Source of the DNA: an uncultured Prevotella sp.
GTDB lineage: Bacteria; Bacteroidota; Bacteroidia; Bacteroidales; Bacteroidaceae
Direction of reading: 5' to 3'
DNA length: 64,000 nt
Assembly (NCBI GenBank): GCA_900556465.1
Contig: USPK01000001.1
Location: 1 to 64,000, forward strand
The position numbers were made by a program, and so were the translations under genes. Each line of letters starts with the position of its first letter. The first letter of the stretch is position 1. The notes under the pieces are model-generated. The model saw only the letters and a program-made list of their open reading frames with translations, was not told the origin of the DNA and searched no databases. Positions 8,732 to 16,044 of this stretch are shown piece after piece.

Positions 8732-8794
8732 GGGGCTAAGGCCCGTAAAAACTGGGCCTATTCCCGTAAAAACTGGGCTAAGGCCCGTGGTTCG
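8732..8794 (+). repeat. 63-bp three-unit repeat element, copy 3, with tail
   Basis: Units at 8732-8752, 8753-8773 and 8774-8794, with cores GGGGCTAAGGCCC, GGGCCTATTCCC and GGGCTAAGGCCC joined by GTAAAAAC(T) linkers. The tail GTGGTTCGCGAAACTATCGG runs to about 8810. It sits between the divergent ABC operon and the Fur gene. The rest of 8612-8880 shows no gene or other signal I can support. Confidence 0.9.
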
Positions 8795-8881
8795 CGAAAC
8801 TATCGGCGGCGGCGCCGCGCAACACCTGCCCGACTGCCGGACCGGCCGCGGAAAAATTTCGCTAAAATTTCTGCCGAAAAA

Positions 8882-8913
8882 TTTGGTGGGAAAAGAAAGA
8901 GTGCCTATCTTTG
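8882..8913 (+). promoter_or_regulatory. Promoter of the Fur/PerR gene
   Basis: TTTG at 8882-8885 and TATCTTTG at 8906-8913, spaced by 20 bp: a textbook Bacteroidota -33/-7 pair. Confidence 0.8.
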
Positions 8914-8919
8914 CATCAG

Positions 8920-8944
8920 TTTCAAATATGTAATGATTTCAAAT
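8920..8944 (+). promoter_or_regulatory. Direct repeat TTTCAAAT, possible autoregulatory site
   Basis: TTTCAAAT occurs at 8920-8927 and again at 8937-8944 in the otherwise AT-rich leader of the Fur-family gene, directly after the predicted transcription start. This fits binding by the regulator itself, but the sequence is not a canonical Fur or PerR box. Confidence 0.4.
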
Positions 8945-8952
8945 TAATAACG

Positions 8953-9366
8953 ATGACGCCACACGACCCGATGACCACGCTCGCCGAACACGGCATCAAG
9001 CCCTCCGTACAGCGGTTGGCCGTGATGGGCTACCTGCTGGCGCACCGGACGCACCCCACGGTCGACGAGATCTACAACGCGCTGACGGCGGAAATACCCA
9101 CGCTCTCGAAGACCACGGTCTACAACACGCTGCGCCTGCTCGTGGAGCACGGGGCCGCCTCGCAGCTCACCATCGACGAGCGCAACGTCTGCTTCGACGC
9201 CGAGACGGCGCCCCACGCTCACTTCCTCTGCACGCACTGCGGCCACGTCTACGACGTTCCGCTACGCGCCGCCGACCTCAGCACAGAGGCCGAGATTCCG
9301 GAAGGTTTCTCCACCGCCTCGGCCGCGCTTTACTATCGCGGCACGTGTAAGGCCTGCAACCACTGA
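8953..9366 (+). CDS. Fur-family transcriptional regulator, probably PerR-like
   Basis: A 137-residue protein from the ATG at 8953. A longer version from TTG 8911 would overlap the -7 box and is rejected. The N-terminal winged helix (about 5-80) carries SVQRLAVMGYLLAHRTHPTVDEIYNAL and LSKTTVYNTLRLLVEHGA, and the C-terminal dimerisation domain has the structural zinc pairs CTHCG and CKACN. In Bacteroidota, Fur proteins placed directly upstream of rubrerythrin are usually peroxide sensors (PerR), and the next gene here is a rubrerythrin. I therefore favour PerR over a true iron-responsive Fur. The regulatory metal and sensing residues cannot be judged securely by eye. Confidence 0.9.
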   Translation: MTPHDPMTTLAEHGIKPSVQRLAVMGYLLAHRTHPTVDEIYNALTAEIPTLSKTTVYNTLRLLVEHGAASQLTIDERNVCFDAETAPHAHFLCTHCGHVYDVPLRAADLSTEAEIPEGFSTASAALYYRGTCKACNH

Positions 9367-9414
9367 GACAAGAAAGCTATCTGACATACATAACACATTA
9401 AATTCTCTACTAAA

Positions 9415-9972
9415 ATGAAAAAGAAATTCATCTGTACCGTTTGCGGCTACGTCTATGAAGGCGAACACGCTCCCGAGAAGTGCCCGATGTGCGGCGTTCC
9501 CGCTTCCAAGTTCAAGGTTCTCGATGAGAACAGCGCCCTTTCCTTTGTCGCCGAGCACGAGCTTGGTGTCGCCAAGGGCTGTGACGAGGAAATGCTCAAG
9601 GATCTCAATAACCACTTCATGGGTGAGTGCACGGAAGTGGGAATGTACTTGGCGATGAGCCGCCAGGCCGACCGCGAAGGATATCCTGAGATCGCAGAAG
9701 CGTTCAAGCGCTACGCGTGGGAGGAAGCAGAGCACGCGTCCAAGTTCGCAGAGCTCCTGGGCGACGTCGTATGGGATACGAAAACCAACCTTGAGAAGCG
9801 CATGAACGCCGAGGCAGGCGCTTGCGAGGACAAGACGCGCATTGCCAAGCGCGCCAAGGAGCTGAACCTCGACGCTATTCACGACACGGTTCACGAAATG
9901 GCCCGCGACGAAGCCCGCCACGGCCGCGGATTCGAAGGCCTCTACAACCGCTACTTCGGTAACAAGAAGTAA
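9415..9972 (+). CDS. Reverse rubrerythrin (rubredoxin domain first)
   Basis: A 185-residue protein. The rubredoxin-like iron centre is N-terminal (C7, C10, C23, C26: CTVCGY and CPMCG), followed by a ferritin-like four-helix domain with the di-iron ligand motifs EEAEH and DEARH. The domain order is the reverse of classical rubrerythrin. The enzyme reduces hydrogen peroxide to water in anaerobes. Codon use is less GC-biased than its neighbours (AAG, GTT and TTC patterns), typical of a highly expressed gene. It lies 48 bp after the PerR-like regulator and is probably controlled by it. Confidence 0.92.
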   Translation: MKKKFICTVCGYVYEGEHAPEKCPMCGVPASKFKVLDENSALSFVAEHELGVAKGCDEEMLKDLNNHFMGECTEVGMYLAMSRQADREGYPEIAEAFKRYAWEEAEHASKFAELLGDVVWDTKTNLEKRMNAEAGACEDKTRIAKRAKELNLDAIHDTVHEMARDEARHGRGFEGLYNRYFGNKK

Positions 9973-10003
9973 ACAGCCGGACAGGGGACGGCCCCTGCCC
10001 CAC

Positions 10004-10011
10004 TACCTTTG
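10004..10011 (+). promoter_or_regulatory. -7 box ahead of the Nramp gene
   Basis: TACCTTTG at 10004-10011, about 60 bp upstream of the transporter ATG. It abuts the left arm of the rubrerythrin terminator, so the predicted transcript would start inside that hairpin. No clear -33 box is seen. Confidence 0.5.
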
Positions 10012-10052
10012 CGCGCCCGTACTCACTGTGAGCTGCGGGCGCGCCTGTTTTT
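10011..10052 (+). terminator. Terminator of the rubrerythrin gene
   Basis: Stem GCGCGCCCG (10011-10019) / CGGGCGCGC (10036-10044) followed by CTGTTTTT. Read-through into the metal transporter is possible but would have to pass this hairpin. Confidence 0.7.
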
Positions 10053-10072
10053 AACCCTGACAAGACTGCACG

Positions 10073-11353
10073 ATGCTGAAAGAGAAACTGAAGGAATGGC
10101 GCCGCCACTGGCGCCTGCGCGAAGGAAGCCTGCAGGGCGGGCTCCACATCCTGCGCCACATCGGACCGGGCCTGCTGGTGACGGTCGGTTTCATAGATCC
10201 GGGCAACTGGGCCTCGAACTTCGCCGCCGGGTCGGAGTTCGGCTACGCCCTGCTCTGGGTGGTGACGCTCTCGACGGTAATGCTCATCGTGCTGCAACAC
10301 AACGTGGCGCACCTGGGCATTGTCACGGGGCTCTGCCTGGCCGAGGCGGCGACGCGCTACCTGCCGCGGCGCGTGAGCCGCCCGGTCCTGCTCAGCGCAA
10401 TGGCGGCCTCGGTGTCCACGTCGCTGGCCGAGATTCTCGGGGCCGCCATCGCGCTCGAAATGCTCTTCGGCGTGCCGCTGCTGCTCGGCGCCGCGGCGAC
10501 GACGGCCGTATGCGCCGCCCTGCTGCTCAGCAATTCGTACAGCCGTATCGAGCGCGGCATCATCGCGTTCGTATCGCTCATCGGCTTCTCCTTCCTCTAC
10601 GAGCTCGCCCTCGCCGACACGGACTGGGCGCGCGCCGCGGCGGCGGCCGTCACACCGTCGCTGCCCGAAGGGAGCATGCTCGTCGTCATGAGCGTCCTGG
10701 GCGCCGTCGTCATGCCCCACAATCTGTTTTTGCACTCCGAGGTGGTGCAGAGCCGGCAAATCAACGCGCAGGGCGACGACCAGATCCGCCACGCGCTGAA
10801 GTACGAGTTCTTCGACACGCTCCTGGCCATGACGATAGGGTGGGCCATCAACTCGGCCATGATCCTGTTGGCGGCCGACGCCTTCTTTGCCCACGGGCAC
10901 GCCGTAGCGTCGCTGCCCGAGGCGGGCCAGTTGCTCGCGCCCGTCCTGGGCGGCGCGGCGGCTACGGTCTTTGCCGTTGCCCTGCTGCTGGCAGGTGTGG
11001 CCAGCACGGTGACCAGCGGCATGGCGGCGGGCACTATCCTGGCCGGCATGTACGACGAGGGCTACGACACGAAGGATATTCACTCGCGCGTCGGGACGCT
11101 CATCTCTTTCGTCGGGGCCTTTCTCATCATCTGCTTCATCGGCGACGCCTTCCGCGGGCTTATCGTCTCGCAGGCCGTGCTCAGTCTCCAGCTCCCCTTC
11201 ACCATGTTCCTGCAGGTGAGCCTCACTTCCTCGCGCCGCGTCATGGGGGACTATGCCAACCGGCCGTATATGAAGGTGTTGCTCTACGGGCTGGCGACGG
11301 CCGTGGCGGCGCTCAACGTCTACCTGCTCTGGCAACTGCTGACGTCAAACTGA
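10073..11353 (+). CDS. Nramp-family divalent metal (Mn/Fe) transporter
   Basis: A 426-residue membrane protein with about 11 hydrophobic segments. The family-defining TM1 motif DPGN (residues 42-45, in GFIDPGNWASN) and the TM6 motif VMPHNLFLHSEVVQSR, including the metal-binding methionine, are both present, so it is a true divalent-metal Nramp rather than a divergent member. It should import Mn2+ or Fe2+ with protons across the inner membrane. Its place after a PerR-like regulator and rubrerythrin suggests a joint role in oxidative stress or metal balance, though it has its own possible promoter. Confidence 0.9.
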   Translation: MLKEKLKEWRRHWRLREGSLQGGLHILRHIGPGLLVTVGFIDPGNWASNFAAGSEFGYALLWVVTLSTVMLIVLQHNVAHLGIVTGLCLAEAATRYLPRRVSRPVLLSAMAASVSTSLAEILGAAIALEMLFGVPLLLGAAATTAVCAALLLSNSYSRIERGIIAFVSLIGFSFLYELALADTDWARAAAAAVTPSLPEGSMLVVMSVLGAVVMPHNLFLHSEVVQSRQINAQGDDQIRHALKYEFFDTLLAMTIGWAINSAMILLAADAFFAHGHAVASLPEAGQLLAPVLGGAAATVFAVALLLAGVASTVTSGMAAGTILAGMYDEGYDTKDIHSRVGTLISFVGAFLIICFIGDAFRGLIVSQAVLSLQLPFTMFLQVSLTSSRRVMGDYANRPYMKVLLYGLATAVAALNVYLLWQLLTSN

Positions 11354-11449
11354 CGGGGAAAATGCGCCGACGGGCCGCGCCGCTTCCAAAATACTGTCTT
11401 TATGACCGAAAAATATGGGAACTATGTGCGGGATTCGGGAAAAAACGTC

Positions 11450-11457
11450 TACCTTTG
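11450..11457 (+). promoter_or_regulatory. -7 box of purA
   Basis: TACCTTTG, about 60 bp upstream of the purA ATG. No clear -33 TTTG is visible at the usual spacing. Confidence 0.6.
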
Positions 11458-11515
11458 TCACACGGTGCGAGAAAACCTTCCCCGCACAGTTTAACCTAAT
11501 TCCAGAGAAAAGACC

Positions 11516-12784
11516 ATGACGAAAGGAAAAGTGGATGCCCTGTTGGGCATCGTATTCGGCGACGAAGGAAAAGGAAAAGTCGTAGACTTCTTCACGCCGC
11601 GCTACGACGTAGTGGCACGATTCGCAGGCGGGCCCAACGCCGGCCATACCATCATCTTCGACGGAAAGAAGTTCGTGCTTCGCTCCATACCGTCCGGCAT
11701 CTTCGACGCTAATAAAATCAACATCATCGGTAACGGTTGCGTCATCGCGCCAGACCTCTTCATGGACGAGGCCCACGAGCTGGAGGCAGCAGGCTACGCC
11801 CTGACGGAACGCCTGCACATCAGCCGCCGCGCCCACCTCATCCTGCCGACCCACCGCCTGCTGGACCGCGCCTACGAAGCGGCCAAGGGCAAAAACAAAG
11901 TGGGCACCACGGGCAAGGGCATAGGCCCCACCTACAGCGACAAGGCCGCCCGCACCGGCCTCCGCGTGGGCGACATCGAGCATAACTTCGAGGAGAAATA
12001 CCGCGCCCTGAAGGCCCGCCACGAACAGATTCTGCGCGACCTGAACTTCACGGACTACGACCTGGCCCAGGAAGAGCAGCACTGGCTGGAGGGCGTGGCG
12101 TACATGCGCAAGTTCCACCTGACCGACACCGAAATAGAAATCAACCGCTTCCTGGCCGAAGGGAAGAACGTCCTGGCCGAGGGCGCACAGGGCTCGTTGC
12201 TCGACATCGACCACGGCACCTACCCGTTCGTCTCCTCATCCAGCACGACAAGCGGCGGCGTCTGCACGGGCCTGGGCGTAGCGCCAAGCGCCATCGGCCG
12301 CGTCTGGGGCATCTTCAAGGCTTACAGCACGCGCGTGGGCTCGGGCCCCTTCCCCGTGGAACTGTTTGACGAGACCGGCGACACCATCCGCCGCATCGGC
12401 AACGAGTTCGGCGCCGTCACGGGCCGCAACCGCCGCTGCGGATGGATAGACCTCGTCGCCCTGAAATACGCCATCCTCATCAACGGCGTAACGGACCTCG
12501 TCATGATGAAGAGCGACGTGCTCGACGGCTTCGACACCATCAAAGCCTGCACGGCCTACACGAAGGACGGACAGGTGACGACGGACATGCCCTACGACAC
12601 CGAGGGCTGGCAACCGGTCTACGACGAGCTGCCGGGCTGGAAGTCGCCCCTCACCGAGCTGCGCAGCGAAGCGGAATTCCCGCCCGCCTTCAAGGCCTAT
12701 GTGGACTATCTCGAGGCCCAATTGCAGGTGCCCATCCGCATCATCTCCGTAGGCCCGGACCGCGAGGCCACCATCGTGCGCTAA
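11516..12784 (+). CDS. purA: Adenylosuccinate synthetase
   Basis: A 422-residue protein of normal family length. The P-loop GDEGKGK lies at residues 15-21, followed by GGPNAGHT, the IMP/aspartate-binding signature KVGTTGKGIGPTYSDKAAR, and GTYPFVSSS. It converts IMP and aspartate to adenylosuccinate with GTP, the first committed step of AMP synthesis, in the cytoplasm. It is transcribed alone, ends at a palindromic terminator and faces the rfbB operon. Nothing in it is unusual. Confidence 0.97.
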   Translation: MTKGKVDALLGIVFGDEGKGKVVDFFTPRYDVVARFAGGPNAGHTIIFDGKKFVLRSIPSGIFDANKINIIGNGCVIAPDLFMDEAHELEAAGYALTERLHISRRAHLILPTHRLLDRAYEAAKGKNKVGTTGKGIGPTYSDKAARTGLRVGDIEHNFEEKYRALKARHEQILRDLNFTDYDLAQEEQHWLEGVAYMRKFHLTDTEIEINRFLAEGKNVLAEGAQGSLLDIDHGTYPFVSSSSTTSGGVCTGLGVAPSAIGRVWGIFKAYSTRVGSGPFPVELFDETGDTIRRIGNEFGAVTGRNRRCGWIDLVALKYAILINGVTDLVMMKSDVLDGFDTIKACTAYTKDGQVTTDMPYDTEGWQPVYDELPGWKSPLTELRSEAEFPPAFKAYVDYLEAQLQVPIRIISVGPDREATIVR

Positions 12785-12840
12785 GCCCCGCGGCCACAGC
12801 GCCGGCGGCCCCGGAAGGCCGGACCGTCCCGCGAACCACT

Positions 12841-12902
12841 CGCCTTAGCCCCGTCGCGACGGGGCTAAGGCGAGTTTTTTCTGGCCCTATTCCCGTTTGC
12901 GC
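12841..12902 (+). repeat. 63-bp three-unit repeat element, copy 4, forming the purA terminator
   Basis: Units at about 12841-12860, 12861-12881 and 12882-12902. The first two make a perfect 32-bp palindrome at 12841-12872 (arms CGCCTTAGCCCCGTCG and its complement) followed by AGTTTTTT at 12873-12880: a textbook intrinsic terminator for purA. The tail is on the left (GTCCCGCGAACCACT, 12826-12840). The adjoining GCGCCGAC A GTCGGCGC (12901-12917) is another perfect hairpin. Confidence 0.85.
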
Positions 12903-12924
12903 GCCGACAGTCGGCGCACCGACG

Positions 12925-12958
12925 AAAAAGCCCCCGCCGGGCAGCGTCCGGCGGGGGC
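12925..12958 (-). terminator. Terminator of the rfbB operon
   Basis: Minus-strand hairpin GCCCCCGCCGG (12930-12940) / CCGGCGGGGGC (12948-12958), ending in a T run (A run at 12925-12929 on plus), 21 bp after the rfbB stop. Confidence 0.85.
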
Positions 12959-12979
12959 TCAATAGTGGGTCGGGACAAC

Positions 12980-14119
12980 TCAACGCTGTCCGTACATCTG
13001 TTCGTAGTAGTGCTGATACTCTTCGCCCGAGACGGCTTCCACCCACGCGCGGTTCTCCAGATTCCAGCGAATGGTCTTGACGATGCCTTCCTCGAAAGTA
13101 GTCTCGGGATACCAGCCCAAGTCGGCCTTGATGCGGGAAGGGTCGATGCCGTAACGCTGGTCGTGACCCAGGCGGTCTTTCACAAAGGTAATCAGCCCGT
13201 CGTCTATCCAGTCCACGCGGATCTGTCCGTCCGCGTCCTTTTCCTGCCGCTTCAGCAGCGCGCGGTACGCAGGCTCTTCCTCCATCATCTGTCGGATGGT
13301 GCGCAGGATGATGCGGACTATCTCGATGTTCTGGCGCTCGTTGTGCCCGCCTACGTTGTAGATGCAACCATCCTTACCGCGGGAAATCACGGCATCGATG
13401 GCCTTGCAATGATCCTCGACGTAGAGCCAGTCGCGAACGTTCGTGCCCTGACCGTAAACGGGCAAGCGTTTACCCTGCAAGATGTTGTTGATAATAAGCG
13501 GTATCAATTTTTCAGGGAACTGGTAGGGGCCGTAATTGTTAGAGCATCTCGTGATGGAGACCGGCATGTGGTACGTGTCGCGATAGGCGCAGACGAAATG
13601 GTCCGCGCTGGCCTTCGAGGCGCTGTAAGGGCTGTGGGGTGAGAGCGGCGTCTCCTCGGTGAAGAAACCCTCGGCGCCCAGGCTGCCATAGACCTCGTCG
13701 GTCGAGACCTGGTGGAAGCGGACACCCTTACGCCACGTGGGATAACCCTGCCCGTCGCGGCCGGTCACCCAGGCAGCCCGCGCGGCGTCGAGCAGATTCT
13801 GCGTGCCCAGGATGTTCGTCTGGAGAAACAGCTGCGGATGGTCTATGCTGCGGTCCACATGGCTCTCGGCGGCGAAGTTTACGACGACGTCGAAGCGGTA
13901 TTCGGCAAAGAGGCGGTCCACCAGGGCGCGGTCGCCGATGTCGCCGCGCACGAAGAAGCACCGCTCGTTGTCGATGTCCGGGGCTATGGTGCCCAGGTAT
14001 CCGGCGTAGGTCAGGAGGTCGAGCACAACGATGCGCACGTCGTCGTGGTGCTGAAGCATGTACTTCACATAGTTCGACCCGATGAAGCCTGCGCCGCCTG
14101 TTACTAAATATACTTTCAT
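12980..14119 (-). CDS. rfbB: dTDP-glucose 4,6-dehydratase
   Basis: A 379-residue extended short-chain dehydrogenase. The NAD-binding TGGAGFIGSNYVKYML is at residues 7-22, the active-site VSTDEVYGSL region is present, and the catalytic YSASK tyrosine-lysine pair lies in SPHSPYSASKASADHF. It converts dTDP-glucose to dTDP-4-keto-6-deoxyglucose, the branch point for dTDP-rhamnose and other deoxysugars of surface polysaccharides. The rfbA/C/D partners are not in this window. It starts 13 bp after fabG on the same strand, so it is probably the last gene of a TetR-fabG-rfbB unit. Confidence 0.95.
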   Translation of the reverse strand: MKVYLVTGGAGFIGSNYVKYMLQHHDDVRIVVLDLLTYAGYLGTIAPDIDNERCFFVRGDIGDRALVDRLFAEYRFDVVVNFAAESHVDRSIDHPQLFLQTNILGTQNLLDAARAAWVTGRDGQGYPTWRKGVRFHQVSTDEVYGSLGAEGFFTEETPLSPHSPYSASKASADHFVCAYRDTYHMPVSITRCSNNYGPYQFPEKLIPLIINNILQGKRLPVYGQGTNVRDWLYVEDHCKAIDAVISRGKDGCIYNVGGHNERQNIEIVRIILRTIRQMMEEEPAYRALLKRQEKDADGQIRVDWIDDGLITFVKDRLGHDQRYGIDPSRIKADLGWYPETTFEEGIVKTIRWNLENRAWVEAVSGEEYQHYYEQMYGQR

Positions 14120-14132
14120 GTAACCGTTCGAC

Positions 14133-14879
14133 TTACATATTCATGCCGCCGTCTACCTGGATAACTTGTCCGGTTACGTAGCTGGACAAGTCGGAAGCCA
14201 GGAAAGTTGCGACATCGGCAATGTCTTCGGGCTTCCCGCCGCGGCGGAGCGGGATGGACTTCATCCATTCCTTGCGCACCTCTTCGCTGAGGGCGGCGGT
14301 CATGGCTGTTTCGATGAAGCCCGGGGCGATGGCGTTGGCGCGTATGCCGCGGCTGCCCATCTCCTGGGCCACGCTCTTGGCCAAAGCAATGAGGCCGGCC
14401 TTGGAAGCGGCGTAGTTGCTCTGACCCGCGTTGCCGTGAACGCCGACTACGCTGGCCATGTTGATAATCGAACCTTTGCGCTGACGCATCATAATGGGCG
14501 TGCAGGCGTGGATAAAGTTGAAGGCCGACTTCAGGTTGACAGCGATAACGGCGTCCCACTGGGCTTCCGTCATGCGTACCATCAGGCCGTCTTTCGTAAT
14601 GCCGGCATTGTTGACCAGTATGTCGATAGAGCCGAAATCCTCATGGATTTTCTTCACCACCTCGGCCGTTTGTGCGAAGTCGGCGGCGTTGGAGGCGTAG
14701 GCCAGGCACTTCACGCCCTTGGCCTCGATCTCGGCGCGCGTGGCCTCGCCGTTTTCGTCGATGACCAGGTCGGTGAATGCGATGTTGGCGCCCTCTTCGG
14801 CGAACTTTAAGGCGATGGCCTTCCCGATGCCGCGGGCGGCACCGGTGATCAATGCGGTTTTACCGGATAAAAGTCCCAT
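14133..14879 (-). CDS. fabG: 3-oxoacyl-ACP reductase FabG
   Basis: A 248-residue classical short-chain dehydrogenase. It has GAARGIGKAIALKFAEEG (Rossmann TGxxxGIG), NNAGITKDGLMVRM, the catalytic serine in INMASVVG, YAASK, and the C-terminal VDGGMNM. It reduces 3-oxoacyl-ACP with NADPH. Because it pairs with a TetR regulator and rfbB rather than with the pigment genes on the other strand, I read it as the housekeeping fatty-acid FabG. The pigment cluster has its own paralogue at 17571. The gap to the TetR gene is 69 bp. Confidence 0.93.
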   Translation of the reverse strand: MGLLSGKTALITGAARGIGKAIALKFAEEGANIAFTDLVIDENGEATRAEIEAKGVKCLAYASNAADFAQTAEVVKKIHEDFGSIDILVNNAGITKDGLMVRMTEAQWDAVIAVNLKSAFNFIHACTPIMMRQRKGSIINMASVVGVHGNAGQSNYAASKAGLIALAKSVAQEMGSRGIRANAIAPGFIETAMTAALSEEVRKEWMKSIPLRRGGKPEDIADVATFLASDLSSYVTGQVIQVDGGMNM

Positions 14880-14948
14880 AATTTACTATGATTTTTGAAT
14901 TAATGGTTGGAATACGGATTCTGGCAAGCTCCCCTGCGCGCGGCGGCG

Positions 14949-15545
14949 TCAGGTGAGTTGCGGATTCATGCCCAAGGCGCGGCGGACGATGCCCATTACG
15001 ATGGGGCGCGTGTCGGCCTCGGTCAGGCCCTCGCCCAAGCGGTCGTAGATGTAGGGCACCTCGAGCCCTTTGATGCAGTAGTGGATGATGTCGGCCATGA
15101 GGTTCACGTTGTCGATGCGGAACTTGGCCCGGCTGATGCCCTCCTCGAGCACGCGGCACAGGATGGCTCGCTCCTCCTCGTCGAACTTGCGGCGCACTTT
15201 CTCCACCATCCAGATGTTGCGGAAGAACTCTGCCCGCAGCGTCCCGTTGCGGGCCACCGTCTCGCGGATCATGTTCAGGTGCATGTAGATTAAGGTCAGC
15301 ACCTTCTGCTCCGGTTCGGCGTCCATGTTCGACACTTCGTCGAGCTTGTCCGACAGGCGTTCCAGCTCACTCTCTATAACGGCCTGGTAAACCTCATCCT
15401 TGTTGCGGAAATAAGTGTAGAGCGTGCGGCGGCCCTTGCCTGAGTTGATGGCAATGTCGTTCATCGTAGTGGCTTCGAGCCCTTTGCGGGCAAACAGTTC
15501 GCGAGCCACTTCAACTAATTTCTGACGCGTCTTACTGATTGACAT
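14949..15545 (-). CDS. TetR/AcrR-family transcriptional regulator
   Basis: A 198-residue protein, start at 15545 (MSISKTRQKLVEVARELFARKG). Further upstream in-frame codons read through the promoter and are rejected. The N-terminal HTH spans about 8-55 (GLEATTMNDIAINSGKGRRTLYTYFRNKDEVY). The helical C-terminal ligand domain is generic. First gene of TetR-fabG-rfbB, so it may regulate lipid or envelope synthesis. It is divergent from the pigment operon at 16045, so control of that operon is also possible; the sequence does not decide. Confidence 0.9.
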   Translation of the reverse strand: MSISKTRQKLVEVARELFARKGLEATTMNDIAINSGKGRRTLYTYFRNKDEVYQAVIESELERLSDKLDEVSNMDAEPEQKVLTLIYMHLNMIRETVARNGTLRAEFFRNIWMVEKVRRKFDEEERAILCRVLEEGISRAKFRIDNVNLMADIIHYCIKGLEVPYIYDRLGEGLTEADTRPIVMGIVRRALGMNPQLT

Positions 15546-15640
15546 AAGTTTCAAAATAGGTAAACCTTTTCCTGCCACGCAGCCCAGTGTCCGCGCAAAC
15601 GGTCCGACTGGAGCACTGCCACCCTCACTGTGCAGGCAGA

Positions 15641-15671
15641 CAAAGGTAAGGCTTTTCACGAAAAGGGCCAA
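15641..15671 (-). promoter_or_regulatory. Promoter of the TetR-fabG-rfbB unit
   Basis: On the minus strand, TACCTTTG (15641-15648) and TTGG (15668-15671) are spaced by 19 bp. The leader is about 90 nt. Confidence 0.65.
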
Positions 15672-15791
15672 GTTTTTGCTTCGGAAAGTAATTTTCCGCC
15701 GCCCGCGCCAGCCTGTCCGCGCGCTGCCGTGCCCGCGCCGGCCGGCCCGCCCCATACGCCGGCCAGACGCGCCGACGGGCGCCGCCGCTAC

Positions 15792-15854
15792 GGGCCCTAG
15801 CCCAGTTTTTACGGGGCTAGGGCCAGAAAAAACTGGGCTAGGCCCCGTTCGTGC
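15792..15854 (+). repeat. 63-bp three-unit repeat element, copy 5
   Basis: Units at 15792-15812, 15813-15833 and 15834-15854, with cores GGGCCCTAGCCC, GGGGCTAGGGCC and GGGCTAGGCCCC. Two mutually exclusive hairpins are possible: GGCCCTAGCCC with GGGCTAGGGCC, or CCCAGTTTTT with AAAAACTGGG. It sits in the 499-bp divergent region between the TetR gene and the pigment operon. The rest of that region holds only the two promoters. Confidence 0.85.
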
Positions 15855-15972
15855 CGCGCAAGGCCGTGTGCAGGCGGCAACAGACGGTGCCGCACGGGCC
15901 TAAAGCAACGGGGCTTTTTCGCCCTAACAGAACATTCTTTAACACAGACCGTGTTTATTAAAATTTAATCCG

Positions 15973-15980
15973 TATCTTTG
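15973..15980 (+). promoter_or_regulatory. -7 box of the first pigment operon
   Basis: TATCTTTG in an AT-rich stretch, 65 bp upstream of the ammonia-lyase ATG. It is the only good promoter before the chain of overlapping genes from 16045 onward. No strong -33 box. Confidence 0.65.
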
Positions 15981-16044
15981 TTGCACGAAAATAAGACGCC
16001 GCTCCGCCGCGGCTCCCAACGCCGGCATTACCGGCCATACGAGC

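Noticed and set aside
8640..8933. Open frame encoding repeated GLRPVKTG-like peptides upstream of the Fur gene
   Set aside because: It is a translation of repeat copy 3, and similar phantom frames occur at every copy. It has no conserved start signal and overlaps the Fur promoter.
9875..11335. Long antisense frames opposite many genes (for example opposite the Nramp gene, alaS, DUF349 and the ammonia-lyase)
   Set aside because: In DNA of this G+C content stops are rare on the other strand. The antisense proteins are low-complexity Arg/Ala/Gly/His and match no family.
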